Part shown: piece by piece, positions 17,836 to 26,492 of the stretch
Layout of the letters: each line of letters opens with the position of its first letter
How positions within the stretch are numbered: the first letter of the stretch is position 1
Source: Amedibacterium intestinale
Lineage (GTDB): Bacteria; Bacillota_I; Bacilli_A; Erysipelotrichales; Erysipelotrichaceae
Direction of reading: 5' to 3'
DNA length: 64,000 bases
Assembly: GCF_010537335.1 (NCBI RefSeq)
Contig: NZ_AP019711.1
Location: 2,232,001-2,296,000, forward strand
Position numbers and translations under genes: made by a program
The notes under the pieces: model-generated
Seen by the model: only the letters and a program-made list of their open reading frames with translations
The model's database searches: none
Told to the model about the DNA's origin: nothing

Positions 17836-18543
17836 GTGGAAGATTTCAAAAAGAATGTAGAAAATAGTGATGAAATTGAGATTGATTTAAGCAGATTATT
17901 TCAAGAAATTAAAAAGAAAGCTAAATTTATTATTTTCATGGCAATTATAGGTGCGATTATTGCATTTTTATTCACAACGTTCTTTATAACAAAAAAATAT
18001 GAAAGTACTGCTAGAGTGTATTTAAAACCAAATACTACAGAGACTGGTACTATTGATTATAATGCAATAAATGCTAACTCTAAGATGGTCAATAACTATA
18101 TGTTGATCATGCAGGGAGATAGTGTGCTGGATAAAGTAACAAAAACTTTAAAGCTAGAAGATAAAGGCGAAGACTTTGTAAAAGATTCTCTATCTATTAC
18201 AAATGAAGCAGAGAGTGAGATTATTAAAGTAACTGCAAAAACGGATGATCCACAGTTATCAAAGGATATTGTTAGTGCAACTGTTGATCAGTTTTTTACA
18301 GATGTAAAAGCAAAACTAGATGTAAAAAACTTAATGATTACAGATCCTGCAAAAGTGGAAGATATACCAGTATCTCCTAATAAAAAGTTGAATACTTTGC
18401 TTGGAGCATTTTTAGGAACTATGCTTTCTGGGGGAATTGTTATTTTACGATTTATGCTAGATAAGAGATTACACAATAAAGATGATGTGGAATCTTATTT
18501 GGAAATTCCTGTACTTGCAGAAATTCCATACTTTGAGGATTAA
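17836..18543 (+). CDS. Chain-length determinant / tyrosine-kinase activator (CpsC/YwqC type)
   Basis: This Wzz-family membrane protein activates the cytoplasmic tyrosine kinase and sets polymer length. One membrane helix lies at about residues 33-57, then an extracytoplasmic domain (YESTARVYLKPN), the PxxP motif before the second helix (VSPNKKLNTLLGAFLGTMLSGG), and a short cytoplasmic tail (LEIPVLAEIPYFED) like those that dock the kinase. The start is GTG 17836 after AAAGGGG. It heads the CpsC-CpsB-CpsD module. Confidence 0.9.
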   Translation: MEDFKKNVENSDEIEIDLSRLFQEIKKKAKFIIFMAIIGAIIAFLFTTFFITKKYESTARVYLKPNTTETGTIDYNAINANSKMVNNYMLIMQGDSVLDKVTKTLKLEDKGEDFVKDSLSITNEAESEIIKVTAKTDDPQLSKDIVSATVDQFFTDVKAKLDVKNLMITDPAKVEDIPVSPNKKLNTLLGAFLGTMLSGGIVILRFMLDKRLHNKDDVESYLEIPVLAEIPYFED

Positions 18544-18545
18544 TC

Positions 18546-19334
18546 ATGAAGTTTATTGATATACATAATCATTTTGCTTGGGACATTGATGATGGAATGG
18601 AAAGTAAAGAGCAGGCTATGTTAGCTCTTGAAGGCGCAAAAAAAGATGGAGTACAAGCAATTATGTCTACACCGCATTTTATTCCAGGAAAACAAGATAG
18701 AAAAGATGTAGAAGCAATGAGCAGCAGAATGGAAGAGTTAAAGAACTTAGCTAGAGATTATGGAATTGAAATATATTTTGGAAGTGAAATATTTCTAAAT
18801 GATGATTATCTGGAAATGCTGGATAATGAATGGTTTTATACACTTGCCGGTTCTGGATATGCATTATGTGAATTTGATGTTAGAAAGAATATTATAGATT
18901 TTGGTGATGAACCAGATGATAAATTATATGAATTTACAGTTCGCAATATGATTCCAGTTATTGCACATGTGGAAAGATATTTTCATAAAGGGGTATCGTT
19001 AGAAAAAGTTAGAGAATGGGTAGAAAACGGCTATATTATTCAAATTAATCGTACTAGTCTTCTAGGAATGCATGGAGAAACCGCAAAGAAGAATGCATGG
19101 AAATTATTACATGCAGGATTGGCTCATGTGGTAGCAAGTGATGCACACAGGGCAAGTGGAAATCGCATTTGCAAGTTAAGTGATGCATACAAGTTGGTGG
19201 CAGATGAAATTGGAGAAAAGAATGCCAATATTCTATTCTATGAAAATCCGCTTCATATAATTAGAAATGAAGAATTAGAAGATATTTCTGTAGTAAAAAA
19301 GAAATCTTTTTTTGATAGATTAAGGAGGAGATAA
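18546..19334 (+). CDS. PHP-family protein-tyrosine phosphatase (CpsB/YwqE type)
   Basis: This manganese-dependent phosphatase dephosphorylates the autokinase and so resets polymer synthesis. The PHP metal ligands are visible: DIHNHFAWDIDDG at the N-terminus, STPHFIPG, FGSEI, IAHVERYFHKG and ASDAHRASG. Length (262) is typical. It begins 2 bp after the previous stop and ends 4 bp before the kinase, and its last codons supply the kinase ribosome site (AAGGAGGAG). Confidence 0.93.
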   Translation: MKFIDIHNHFAWDIDDGMESKEQAMLALEGAKKDGVQAIMSTPHFIPGKQDRKDVEAMSSRMEELKNLARDYGIEIYFGSEIFLNDDYLEMLDNEWFYTLAGSGYALCEFDVRKNIIDFGDEPDDKLYEFTVRNMIPVIAHVERYFHKGVSLEKVREWVENGYIIQINRTSLLGMHGETAKKNAWKLLHAGLAHVVASDAHRASGNRICKLSDAYKLVADEIGEKNANILFYENPLHIIRNEELEDISVVKKKSFFDRLRRR

Positions 19335-19338
19335 GAAA

Positions 19339-20055
19339 ATGGAAAGAAAAGTTGCTCCTAAAAGAAATGATACAAAGCGAAAACATAAAAGTTCTCAATT
19401 TGACTATATGGAAGTATATCGTCAGTTAAGAACAAATATCGAATATTCATCCTTCAATAAAGATGTTAAAGTTGTCAATATTACCAGCTCAAATCCTACA
19501 GAGGGGAAAAGCTCTGTTACAAGCAATCTTGCAATGGTTTCGATTGCCAAATATTCAAAAGTTCTATTAATTGACTGTGATTTGCGAAAACCAGTACAGC
19601 ATAAAATTTTTAAAGTCTCTAATAAAATCGGTGTTAGTAATTTGATGAAAGATGTTCATGACATCGATATTGATGATGAAAGATATTTTCACAAATTTAA
19701 AGATAAAGAATCTGATGGAAAGCTATATGTGCTAACCAGTGGAAAATCAGTTCCAAATCCACAAGAACTTTTAGCAAGTGAAAAATTTAAAGATTTAATT
19801 GAAAAATTCAAAGAAAAATTTGATTTTATTATTATTGACTGCCCGCCTTTAAATGCAGTTGCCGATGCAATTCCGGTTTCACGCATTACAGATGGAACTG
19901 TATTTGTAACATCAGCAAGAGATACAGATAAACGTGATGCAAAAGATGCTTTAACAATGTTACAAAGAAACGGAGCTAATGTACTTGGCTGTGTTTTAAC
20001 AAAAGTAGATAAGAGTACACGTTCTTATTACAGTTATTACGGAAACGAAGAATAG
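19339..20055 (+). CDS. Bacterial tyrosine autokinase (CpsD/YwqD type)
   Basis: This is a cytoplasmic BY-kinase that phosphorylates its own C-terminal tyrosine cluster when bound to the CpsC-type protein. SNPTEGKSSVTSNLA is the Walker A motif, LLIDCDLRKP is A', and FIIIDCPPLNAVADA is Walker B. The tail ends with RSYYSYYGNEE, a cluster of four tyrosines. The 238-residue form without a fused membrane domain is the Gram-positive type. It is the only BY-kinase in the window, so it probably serves both polysaccharide loci. Confidence 0.94.
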   Translation: MERKVAPKRNDTKRKHKSSQFDYMEVYRQLRTNIEYSSFNKDVKVVNITSSNPTEGKSSVTSNLAMVSIAKYSKVLLIDCDLRKPVQHKIFKVSNKIGVSNLMKDVHDIDIDDERYFHKFKDKESDGKLYVLTSGKSVPNPQELLASEKFKDLIEKFKEKFDFIIIDCPPLNAVADAIPVSRITDGTVFVTSARDTDKRDAKDALTMLQRNGANVLGCVLTKVDKSTRSYYSYYGNEE

Positions 20056-20067
20056 GGGTGTTGCTTT

Positions 20068-20703
20068 ATGAAAGGGAAAAGTTCTTTAGACGGACTAGAG
20101 AAAGCAATACTTGGAATTAGTGCTCTTTTAATTCCAATAGTAACAGGTGTTGGTGTATTTAAGGCTAATACTCAGAAAAAAGAAAATTATGTATCCGTAT
20201 GGAAAGAAACAGATACTTCACAAAAAAGTGATGAAATTAGTTTAAAGAAAAAAGAATTCACACTTCAGCAAAATGCATCTTTAGATTTAGATCCTTCTGC
20301 TTATTTTGATGGAAGCGTAGAAGATTTAAAACAGATAGAACTAAATCTAGATGATGTTGATATGGCAAAACCTGGTACATATAAAGCTAGTGCTACGTAC
20401 AAAAAGAAATCTTATGATTTCACTATTAAGATTGAAAAAAGCGATAATCCAACAATTAGCGCTGAAAAGGATTCTTTTAAATATATTATTGGTCCATACA
20501 GTACAATTGATGAAGTAAAAGAAATTGCTAATGTTACAGCGGTTGATAAAGATGGAAATGATATTACAAAAGATATCGTAGGCTGGCCTGAAAAATTACC
20601 AGCAGAATATGGTGAAACTATTTATAAGTTAAATGTTACAGATACCTATGGAAATGTTGGTTATTTGAATATTGTGATTGATTTCGAGAAAGTAAGGAAT
20701 TAA
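20068..20703 (+). CDS. Membrane-anchored Ig-like domain protein of unknown function
   Basis: I do not recognise a characterised family. One N-terminal hydrophobic helix (about residues 12-30, no cleavage site evident) precedes a roughly 180-residue extracytoplasmic part. This part looks like two Ig-like/DUF5011-type beta sandwiches: a first half ending KPGTYKASATYKKKSYDFTIKIEK and a second ending GNVGYLNIVIDFEK. It lies 12 bp after the BY-kinase and is its operon partner, so it may help assembly, attachment or sensing of the polymer. The function is unknown. Confidence 0.6.
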   Translation: MKGKSSLDGLEKAILGISALLIPIVTGVGVFKANTQKKENYVSVWKETDTSQKSDEISLKKKEFTLQQNASLDLDPSAYFDGSVEDLKQIELNLDDVDMAKPGTYKASATYKKKSYDFTIKIEKSDNPTISAEKDSFKYIIGPYSTIDEVKEIANVTAVDKDGNDITKDIVGWPEKLPAEYGETIYKLNVTDTYGNVGYLNIVIDFEKVRN

Positions 20704-20908
20704 AAAGATCTGATAAATTATGATAATAGTTGCTTTGTCACTTTATCATATTATCAAGGACAGATGTAACTGTCTGCATATGATAAATTGTGTGCGGATA
20801 GGCGAAGCATGGCTTTTAGATAAAAGTAGTATAAACATGACTTATAATTAGCTTTATTGCATTTGAAATTCAATCAAAACAAATTCAACCCAAAATGAAA
20901 GGGGGAAT
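20704..20908 (+). promoter_or_regulatory. 205-bp gap before the second gene block, possible leader/promoter
   Basis: There is no ORF. It contains GATAAATTATGATAAT (20712) echoed by TATGATAAATTG (20779), and a TATAAT at 20843-20848 without a convincing -35. ACAGATGTAACTGTCTG (20761) forms a small imperfect hairpin. No T-run terminator is evident, so the operon may continue through. Confidence 0.3.
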
Positions 20909-22045
20909 ATGATGACATTAAATAATAAATTAAGAATAGCAATGCTAGGTCAAAAAAATCTCGATCGCAGTGGTGGAATAGAAGTCGTTGTGACAGAACT
21001 TTCAACAAGAATGGTAAAACTTGGTCACAATGTTGTTTGCTATAATAGAAGAGGACATCATGTATCTGGTAAAGAGTTTGATTCTGATATTAAAGATAAT
21101 TACCAAGGGGTAAAGATCAAAGCTGTTCCAACTATTGATAAAAAAGGGTTAGCGGCAATGACGTCATCATTTTTTGCAGCACTATATTGTGCTTTTGGTA
21201 AATACGATATAGTTCATTTTCATGCGGAAGGGCCATGTGCGATGTTATGGATACCTAAATTATTTGGTAAAAAATGCATTGTGACTGTCCATGGTTTGGA
21301 TCACAGGAGGGCTAAATGGAAAAATGGATTTGGTTCTAAATACATTTTATTCGGTGAAAAAGTAGCAGTTAAGTATGCTGACGAAATTATTGTTCTATCT
21401 AAAGGAGTGCAGGATTATTTCAAAAATACTTATAATAGAGAAACAGTATTTATTCCAAATGGAGTCAATAAGCCAGAAATTAAAGAAGCAAGTTTAATTA
21501 AGCAAAAATATAAACTAGAAAAAGATAGTTACATTCTTTATCTAGGAAGAATTGTTCCTGAAAAAGGACTTAGATATTTGATCAAAGCATTCAAAGATGT
21601 GAGGACAGATAAGAAATTAGTAATTGCTGGTGGTGCTAGTGATACTGATTCATTCTTCAATGAAATGAGAGAATTGGCTAAGGATGATCAAAGAATTGTT
21701 TTTACTGGTTTTGTACAAGGACAAGTATTAGAAGAATTATATTCTAATGCTTATGTTTATACATTACCAAGTGATTTAGAAGGTATGCCTTTGTCATTAC
21801 TTGAAGGTATGAGTTATGGAAATTGTTGTCTAACAAGTGATATAGCTGAATGCACAGAAGTAGTAAGTGATAGAGCAGTAATTTTTAGAAAATCAGATAT
21901 CAACGAATTAAGAGAAAAGCTGCAATACTTAGTTGATAACAGTGATATTGCAGATAAATATAAGAGCATAGCATCTGATTATATTTGTGAAAAATATAAT
22001 TGGGATGAAATAGTAGAGAAAACAGTGGAGTTGTATCGAGTATGA
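20909..22045 (+). CDS. Glycosyltransferase family 4
   Basis: This is a GT-B retaining transferase of the rhamnosyl/glucosyl type used in Gram-positive polysaccharide loci. The N-terminus has DRSGGIEVVVTELSTRMVKLGH, then VHFHAEGPCAMLW and VTVHGLDHRRAKW. The donor domain has LYLGRIVPEKGL and the E-x7-E motif LEGMPLSLLEGMSYG. GGGGG lies just upstream of the ATG pair (20909/20912). Its stop overlaps the next gene by 4 bp. The VHGLDxxRAKW pattern is common in DUF1972-linked rhamnosyltransferases; the donor is not certain. Confidence 0.88.
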   Translation: MMTLNNKLRIAMLGQKNLDRSGGIEVVVTELSTRMVKLGHNVVCYNRRGHHVSGKEFDSDIKDNYQGVKIKAVPTIDKKGLAAMTSSFFAALYCAFGKYDIVHFHAEGPCAMLWIPKLFGKKCIVTVHGLDHRRAKWKNGFGSKYILFGEKVAVKYADEIIVLSKGVQDYFKNTYNRETVFIPNGVNKPEIKEASLIKQKYKLEKDSYILYLGRIVPEKGLRYLIKAFKDVRTDKKLVIAGGASDTDSFFNEMRELAKDDQRIVFTGFVQGQVLEELYSNAYVYTLPSDLEGMPLSLLEGMSYGNCCLTSDIAECTEVVSDRAVIFRKSDINELREKLQYLVDNSDIADKYKSIASDYICEKYNWDEIVEKTVELYRV

Positions 22046-23223
22046 AGATATTGATGATAAACAAGTTTCTTTATCCTAATGGCGGTTCTGAAACATATAT
22101 ATTCAAATTAGGTGATTATTTGAAATTACAAGGTCATGAAGTTCAATATTTTGGTATGGAACATAAAGGTAGATGTGTTGGAAATAATGTAGAAGCTTAT
22201 ACTTCTGATATGGATTTTCATGGAGGATCTAAGTTATCTAAATTAACTTACCCATTAAAAACCATTTATTCAATTGAAGCTAGAAAACAAATAAGAAAAG
22301 TTTTAGAAGATTTTAAACCTGATGTTTGTCATTTAAATAACTTTACTTATCAAATTACACCATCAGTTATTCTAGAAATTAAAAAGTGGAACCCTAAATG
22401 TAAAATTGTGTTTACAGCACATGATTATAACCTAGTATGTCCTAATCATATGTTGAATAATCCAAACACACATAAAAATTGTGAAAAATGTCTAGGTGGT
22501 CATTATATAAATTGTACTAAGAATAAATGTATTCATGGTTCTGGTGCTAAATCGTTAATTGGAACGATGGAAGCTATTTTTTGGAATACAAAAGGTACAT
22601 ATAAATATATTGATAAAGTCATTTGTTGTTCTGAATTTATGAAAACAAAGATGGATACGAATCCAGTGTTTAAAGATAAGACAGTAGCTCTTCATAACTT
22701 TATAGACAAAGTTGAATGGAAAGATACTGAAAAGAAAGATTATGTTTTATATTTTGGACGTTTTTCAGAAGAAAAAGGAATTGGAACATTAATTGATGTT
22801 TGCAAAGAATTAAAAGACATTCAATTTATTTTTGCAGGAACCGGTCCCTTAGAAGATAAAATAAAAGATATTCCTAATATCAAAAATGTAGGGTTTCAAA
22901 CAGGAGTTCATTTAGAAAAACTAATTCGTGAAGCTAAATTTAGTATTTATCCAAGCGAATGGTTTGAAAATTGCCCATTTAGTGTAATGGAAAGTCAAAT
23001 GTATGGAACTCCAGTATTAGGAGCTAACATTGGTGGAATTCCTGAACTAATTCAAGTTGGTAAAACTGGAGAGTTATTTGAAAGTGGAAATAAAGAAGAT
23101 CTTAAGAATAAAATTATTCAATTGAACGAATCTAATATTCAAGATTATGTAGAGGATTGTAAAAATATTCAATTTGATACGATTAATGAATATTATGAAA
23201 AACTAAGGGATATTTATGCATAG
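22042..23223 (+). CDS. Glycosyltransferase family 4 with an inserted Cys cluster
   Basis: The GT-B fold is clear: NKFLYPNGGSETYIFKLG at the N-terminus, FTAHDYNLVCPNHM, LYFGRFSEEKGI, and FENCPFSVMESQMYGTP as the E-x7-E signature. Between the two halves lies a cysteine-rich insert (C at about 136, 148, 151, 158, 163) that could bind zinc. This insert is seen in a recognised GT4 subgroup. The gene overlaps both neighbours (4 and 8 bp). The donor is unknown. Confidence 0.86.
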   Translation: MKILMINKFLYPNGGSETYIFKLGDYLKLQGHEVQYFGMEHKGRCVGNNVEAYTSDMDFHGGSKLSKLTYPLKTIYSIEARKQIRKVLEDFKPDVCHLNNFTYQITPSVILEIKKWNPKCKIVFTAHDYNLVCPNHMLNNPNTHKNCEKCLGGHYINCTKNKCIHGSGAKSLIGTMEAIFWNTKGTYKYIDKVICCSEFMKTKMDTNPVFKDKTVALHNFIDKVEWKDTEKKDYVLYFGRFSEEKGIGTLIDVCKELKDIQFIFAGTGPLEDKIKDIPNIKNVGFQTGVHLEKLIREAKFSIYPSEWFENCPFSVMESQMYGTPVLGANIGGIPELIQVGKTGELFESGNKEDLKNKIIQLNESNIQDYVEDCKNIQFDTINEYYEKLRDIYA

Positions 23224-24196
23224 AAGATATGAGAGTTTAGATTATTTAAGGGCATTCTCAGCACTAGGAATTTTATTAATGCATGTTTTAACAAATGGCA
23301 ATTATGAATTATCTGGATTTGTATTTGATAAATTAATCCCATCATTTACTGATTTAGTATTCTTATTCATGGTTATTAGTGGGTTTTCAATGTGTTGTGG
23401 ATATTATAAAAAAATAAGAAGTAATGAAATTAATATTGATGATTTTTATATAAAACGATTTAAAAGAATGTGGCCATATTTTACATTCCTATGTTTGATA
23501 GATTTTATTTTTTCACCAAGTCTAAATTCGTTATATGAAATCTTTGCAAATTCAACTTTGTGTTTTGGATTTCTCCCAAATGCAAATATTTCTGTAATAG
23601 GTGTTGGATGGTTTTTAGGATTAGTATTTGTGTTCTATGCAATATTTCCATTCTTTTGTTTCTTAATAGGAACAAAGAGAAGAGCGTGGTTTACATTTGG
23701 AGTATCAATTATCTTTAATCTATTAAGTATATATTATTTTGAAGCAACTAGAACAAATATCATTTATTCAGCAATGTACTTTATTGCCGGAGGTCTACTT
23801 TATTTATATAAAGATGACATTTCTAGTTTACTAAAGAAAAAGAAGTTGTATATTATAGTTATTTTATTAATATGTTTGATTGGATATTACCTTATAGATA
23901 TGAAATCAATATTGATTTTACTGATTTCGATTTCTTTAATCATTATGTGTATTTTTGATCGGGGGGGAGTCAATTCCATTGTCTCCTTTATTAGTAATAT
24001 AAGTATGGAAATATACTTATGTCACATGGTGATTTATAGAGTAGTTGAAAAACTACATCTAATACATATTAGCTCAAGTGAGTTAATTTCTTATTTATTC
24101 GCGTCATGTTTAGTATTTATAGGAGCAATTATTTTTGCTTTTATTAGTAAGAAATTTTTAGAAAGGTTAGGTTTTTTATGGCAGAAAAGAAATTAA
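23216..24196 (+). CDS. Acyltransferase 3 family membrane protein
   Basis: This is probably an O-acetyltransferase that decorates the polysaccharide. The first helix carries the family signature YESLDYLRAFSALGILLMHV with the invariant His, followed by about nine more hydrophobic helices and FMVISGFSM. At 326 residues it is near family length. It overlaps the preceding GT by 8 bp and the radical SAM gene by 19 bp, tying all three together. Confidence 0.85.
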   Translation: MHRRYESLDYLRAFSALGILLMHVLTNGNYELSGFVFDKLIPSFTDLVFLFMVISGFSMCCGYYKKIRSNEINIDDFYIKRFKRMWPYFTFLCLIDFIFSPSLNSLYEIFANSTLCFGFLPNANISVIGVGWFLGLVFVFYAIFPFFCFLIGTKRRAWFTFGVSIIFNLLSIYYFEATRTNIIYSAMYFIAGGLLYLYKDDISSLLKKKKLYIIVILLICLIGYYLIDMKSILILLISISLIIMCIFDRGGVNSIVSFISNISMEIYLCHMVIYRVVEKLHLIHISSSELISYLFASCLVFIGAIIFAFISKKFLERLGFLWQKRN

Positions 24197-25356
24197 ACGG
24201 AACAGTAATAGTTACTTATCGTTGCAATGCACGTTGTTCAATGTGTAATAGATATAAGGCACCAAGTAAGCCTGATGAAGAAATTAGTATTGAAACTATT
24301 CGAAAATTACCAAAGATGTATTTTACAAATATTACAGGTGGAGAACCTTTTATTCGTACTGACTTAAAAGATATTGTTAGAGAATTGTATAAAAAGAGTG
24401 ATCGTATTGTAATTAGTACAAATGGATTCTTTACTGATCGAATCGTTGATTTATGTAAAGAATTTCCTCAAATTGGAATTCGTATTTCTATCGAAGGTTT
24501 AGAACAAACAAATAATGAAATTCGTGGATTAAATGATGGATACAATAGAGGATATAGTACATTAAAGAAATTAAGAGAAATGGGTATGAAGGATGTTGGA
24601 TTTGGTATGACAGTCCAAGATAAAAATGCTCATGACTTAGTTCCTTTATATAAGATTTCTAATGAAATGGGCATGGAATTTGCAACAGCTTCATTACATA
24701 ATTCATTTTATTTTGTAGAAGCAAAAAATATTATTAAAGATAGACCAATGGTTGCACAAAATTTTGAAAATTTAGTTAATGAGTTATTAAGAAGTAATTC
24801 ACCTAAAAAATGGATGAGAGCTTACTTTAATCATGGATTAATTAATTATATTTATGGACAAAAGAGACTATTACCATGTGATATGAGTTTTGATACTTTC
24901 TTTATTGACCCATATGGGGATGTTATGCCATGTAATGGTACTAAAGATAAAGAAGTAATGGGAAATTTAAACAAAAGTTCTTGGGATGAATTATGGAACA
25001 GTAAAGAAGCTGAAAAAGTAAGGAGTAAAGTTAGATGTTGTGATAGAGATTGTTGGATGATTGGATCTGTATCACCTGCTATGCATAAATATATTTGGAA
25101 ACCTGGGTTCTGGGTAGTATGGCATAAGTTTAAATCTTTATTTACTAAGAAACCGTATTCTATGTATGAATTAAAGGTAGTAAGAGACTATAGAGATGGG
25201 AAAGTTACAAAAGAAGAATTAGATAAATGTAGTACATGTGACATGTGTGCTACAGTTAATAATGGTTTAAGTGCTGCATCAATGGAACAATTAAAGAATA
25301 AGACTGGTGAAGAGATTGTAGATGCTGATATTGCTAGTCAGATGAATGTTAAGTAA
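24178..25356 (+). CDS. Radical SAM protein with SPASM-type C-terminal cysteines
   Basis: This S-adenosylmethionine radical enzyme acts on an unknown substrate. The cluster motif CNARCSMC (about residues 16-23) and ITGGEPFIRTDL define the family. The C-terminal half has CDMSFDTFFIDPYGDVMPCNG, then CCDRDCW and CSTCDMC, which should ligate one or two auxiliary iron-sulfur clusters. Similar proteins occur in polysaccharide and lipid-modification loci as well as in RiPP pathways; no precursor peptide gene is visible here. It probably modifies a sugar, glycerol or lipid carrier, which is inference. Confidence 0.83.
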   Translation: MAEKKLNGTVIVTYRCNARCSMCNRYKAPSKPDEEISIETIRKLPKMYFTNITGGEPFIRTDLKDIVRELYKKSDRIVISTNGFFTDRIVDLCKEFPQIGIRISIEGLEQTNNEIRGLNDGYNRGYSTLKKLREMGMKDVGFGMTVQDKNAHDLVPLYKISNEMGMEFATASLHNSFYFVEAKNIIKDRPMVAQNFENLVNELLRSNSPKKWMRAYFNHGLINYIYGQKRLLPCDMSFDTFFIDPYGDVMPCNGTKDKEVMGNLNKSSWDELWNSKEAEKVRSKVRCCDRDCWMIGSVSPAMHKYIWKPGFWVVWHKFKSLFTKKPYSMYELKVVRDYRDGKVTKEELDKCSTCDMCATVNNGLSAASMEQLKNKTGEEIVDADIASQMNVK

Positions 25357-25375
25357 ATTTGAAAGGAGAAGATAA

Positions 25376-26482
25376 ATGAAAGTTGCGGTTATCACTAGGC
25401 ATGCTATTACTAATTATGGTTCTATTCTTCAATCAATAGCAACTCAAAAAATGATATCTAAGCTTGGACATTCAAGTGTAATCATTAATTATATCCGAGA
25501 AGATGAAAATTACAAAAATCATGAAAAAACTTTACTTAATAGAAAAAGCTCATGGAACAATAATTTTTTTAAAAGAACAATTTATTTAATATTGCGCCAA
25601 CCTTTCAGTGTATACTCGGGAAAAAGATTTGAAAAATATCAAAAAGATTATCTTAAGTTAACAGATTTATGTACAAATAAGAATGAAATAGAAAATGAAT
25701 GTACAGATGTCGATGTTTTTATGACTGGAAGCGATCAAGTTTGGGGTCCTATGGAAAATGGTGAATATGATGATGCTTACTGCTTATCTTTTGTTGGTAA
25801 TAATAAAAAGAAAATAGCTTATGCTGCTAGTTTAGGTAGAACGGATATGAATGATGACTTAAGAAGTTATTTCAAACATTGGTTATCACGATATACCAAA
25901 ATTGCTGTGAGGGAGGATAGCGCTGTCGAAATATTAGATTCACTCGGTATTCAAGCTGATCAAGTTTTAGACCCAACATTAATGTTGGGAAGAGATGAGT
26001 GGAAAGAGTTTTTAGATAAAGATTTTAATAAAGGTAAATACATTCTTGTTTACCAACTGCATAATGATGAAAAATTATCTACTTATGCCAAAAAAGTCAG
26101 TGAAAAAACAGGTATGCCTTTAATTAGAATTTCAGCATCTTTTCATCAGTTGTTAAGAGGAGGTAAATTTCAATATTTACCAACTATAAACGAATTCTTG
26201 TCTTATATTGATAACGCTGAATGTTTAATTACTGATTCATTTCACGGAACGGCATTTGCAATTAATTTAAACACAACTTTTGTTGAAGTATTGCCTAATA
26301 ATAAAACAGGGACTAGAAATTTAAGCATTTTAAGGTTAACACATTTGGAAGATAGAATCTTAACCGATATTAATGATGTTGGTTTGGCAAAAAATAAAAT
26401 TGATTATACAAAAGTAAATAAAATATTAAAAGAAAAGCAAATTGAATCGATGAAAATTTTAAAAAATATGATTGAAGATTAG
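25376..26482 (+). CDS. Polysaccharide pyruvyl transferase family protein
   Basis: Family members (PF04230) transfer pyruvate from phosphoenolpyruvate to sugar hydroxyls as a ketal, and others have become glycosyltransferase-like. NYGSILQSIATQKMISKLGH at the N-terminus, FMTGSDQVWGP, KKIAYAASLG and ITDSFHGTAFAINL are the recognisable motifs. Length (368) is complete. AAAGGAG precedes the ATG. The next gene is the FrhB-like iron-sulfur protein, a pairing that recurs in capsule loci. Confidence 0.85.
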   Translation: MKVAVITRHAITNYGSILQSIATQKMISKLGHSSVIINYIREDENYKNHEKTLLNRKSSWNNNFFKRTIYLILRQPFSVYSGKRFEKYQKDYLKLTDLCTNKNEIENECTDVDVFMTGSDQVWGPMENGEYDDAYCLSFVGNNKKKIAYAASLGRTDMNDDLRSYFKHWLSRYTKIAVREDSAVEILDSLGIQADQVLDPTLMLGRDEWKEFLDKDFNKGKYILVYQLHNDEKLSTYAKKVSEKTGMPLIRISASFHQLLRGGKFQYLPTINEFLSYIDNAECLITDSFHGTAFAINLNTTFVEVLPNNKTGTRNLSILRLTHLEDRILTDINDVGLAKNKIDYTKVNKILKEKQIESMKILKNMIED

Positions 26483-26492
26483 AGGTGTAAAT

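Noticed and set aside
20704-20908. JUMPstart/ops-type antitermination element before the second gene block
   Set aside because: The GGCGGTAG core is absent; only vague AT-rich repeats are present.
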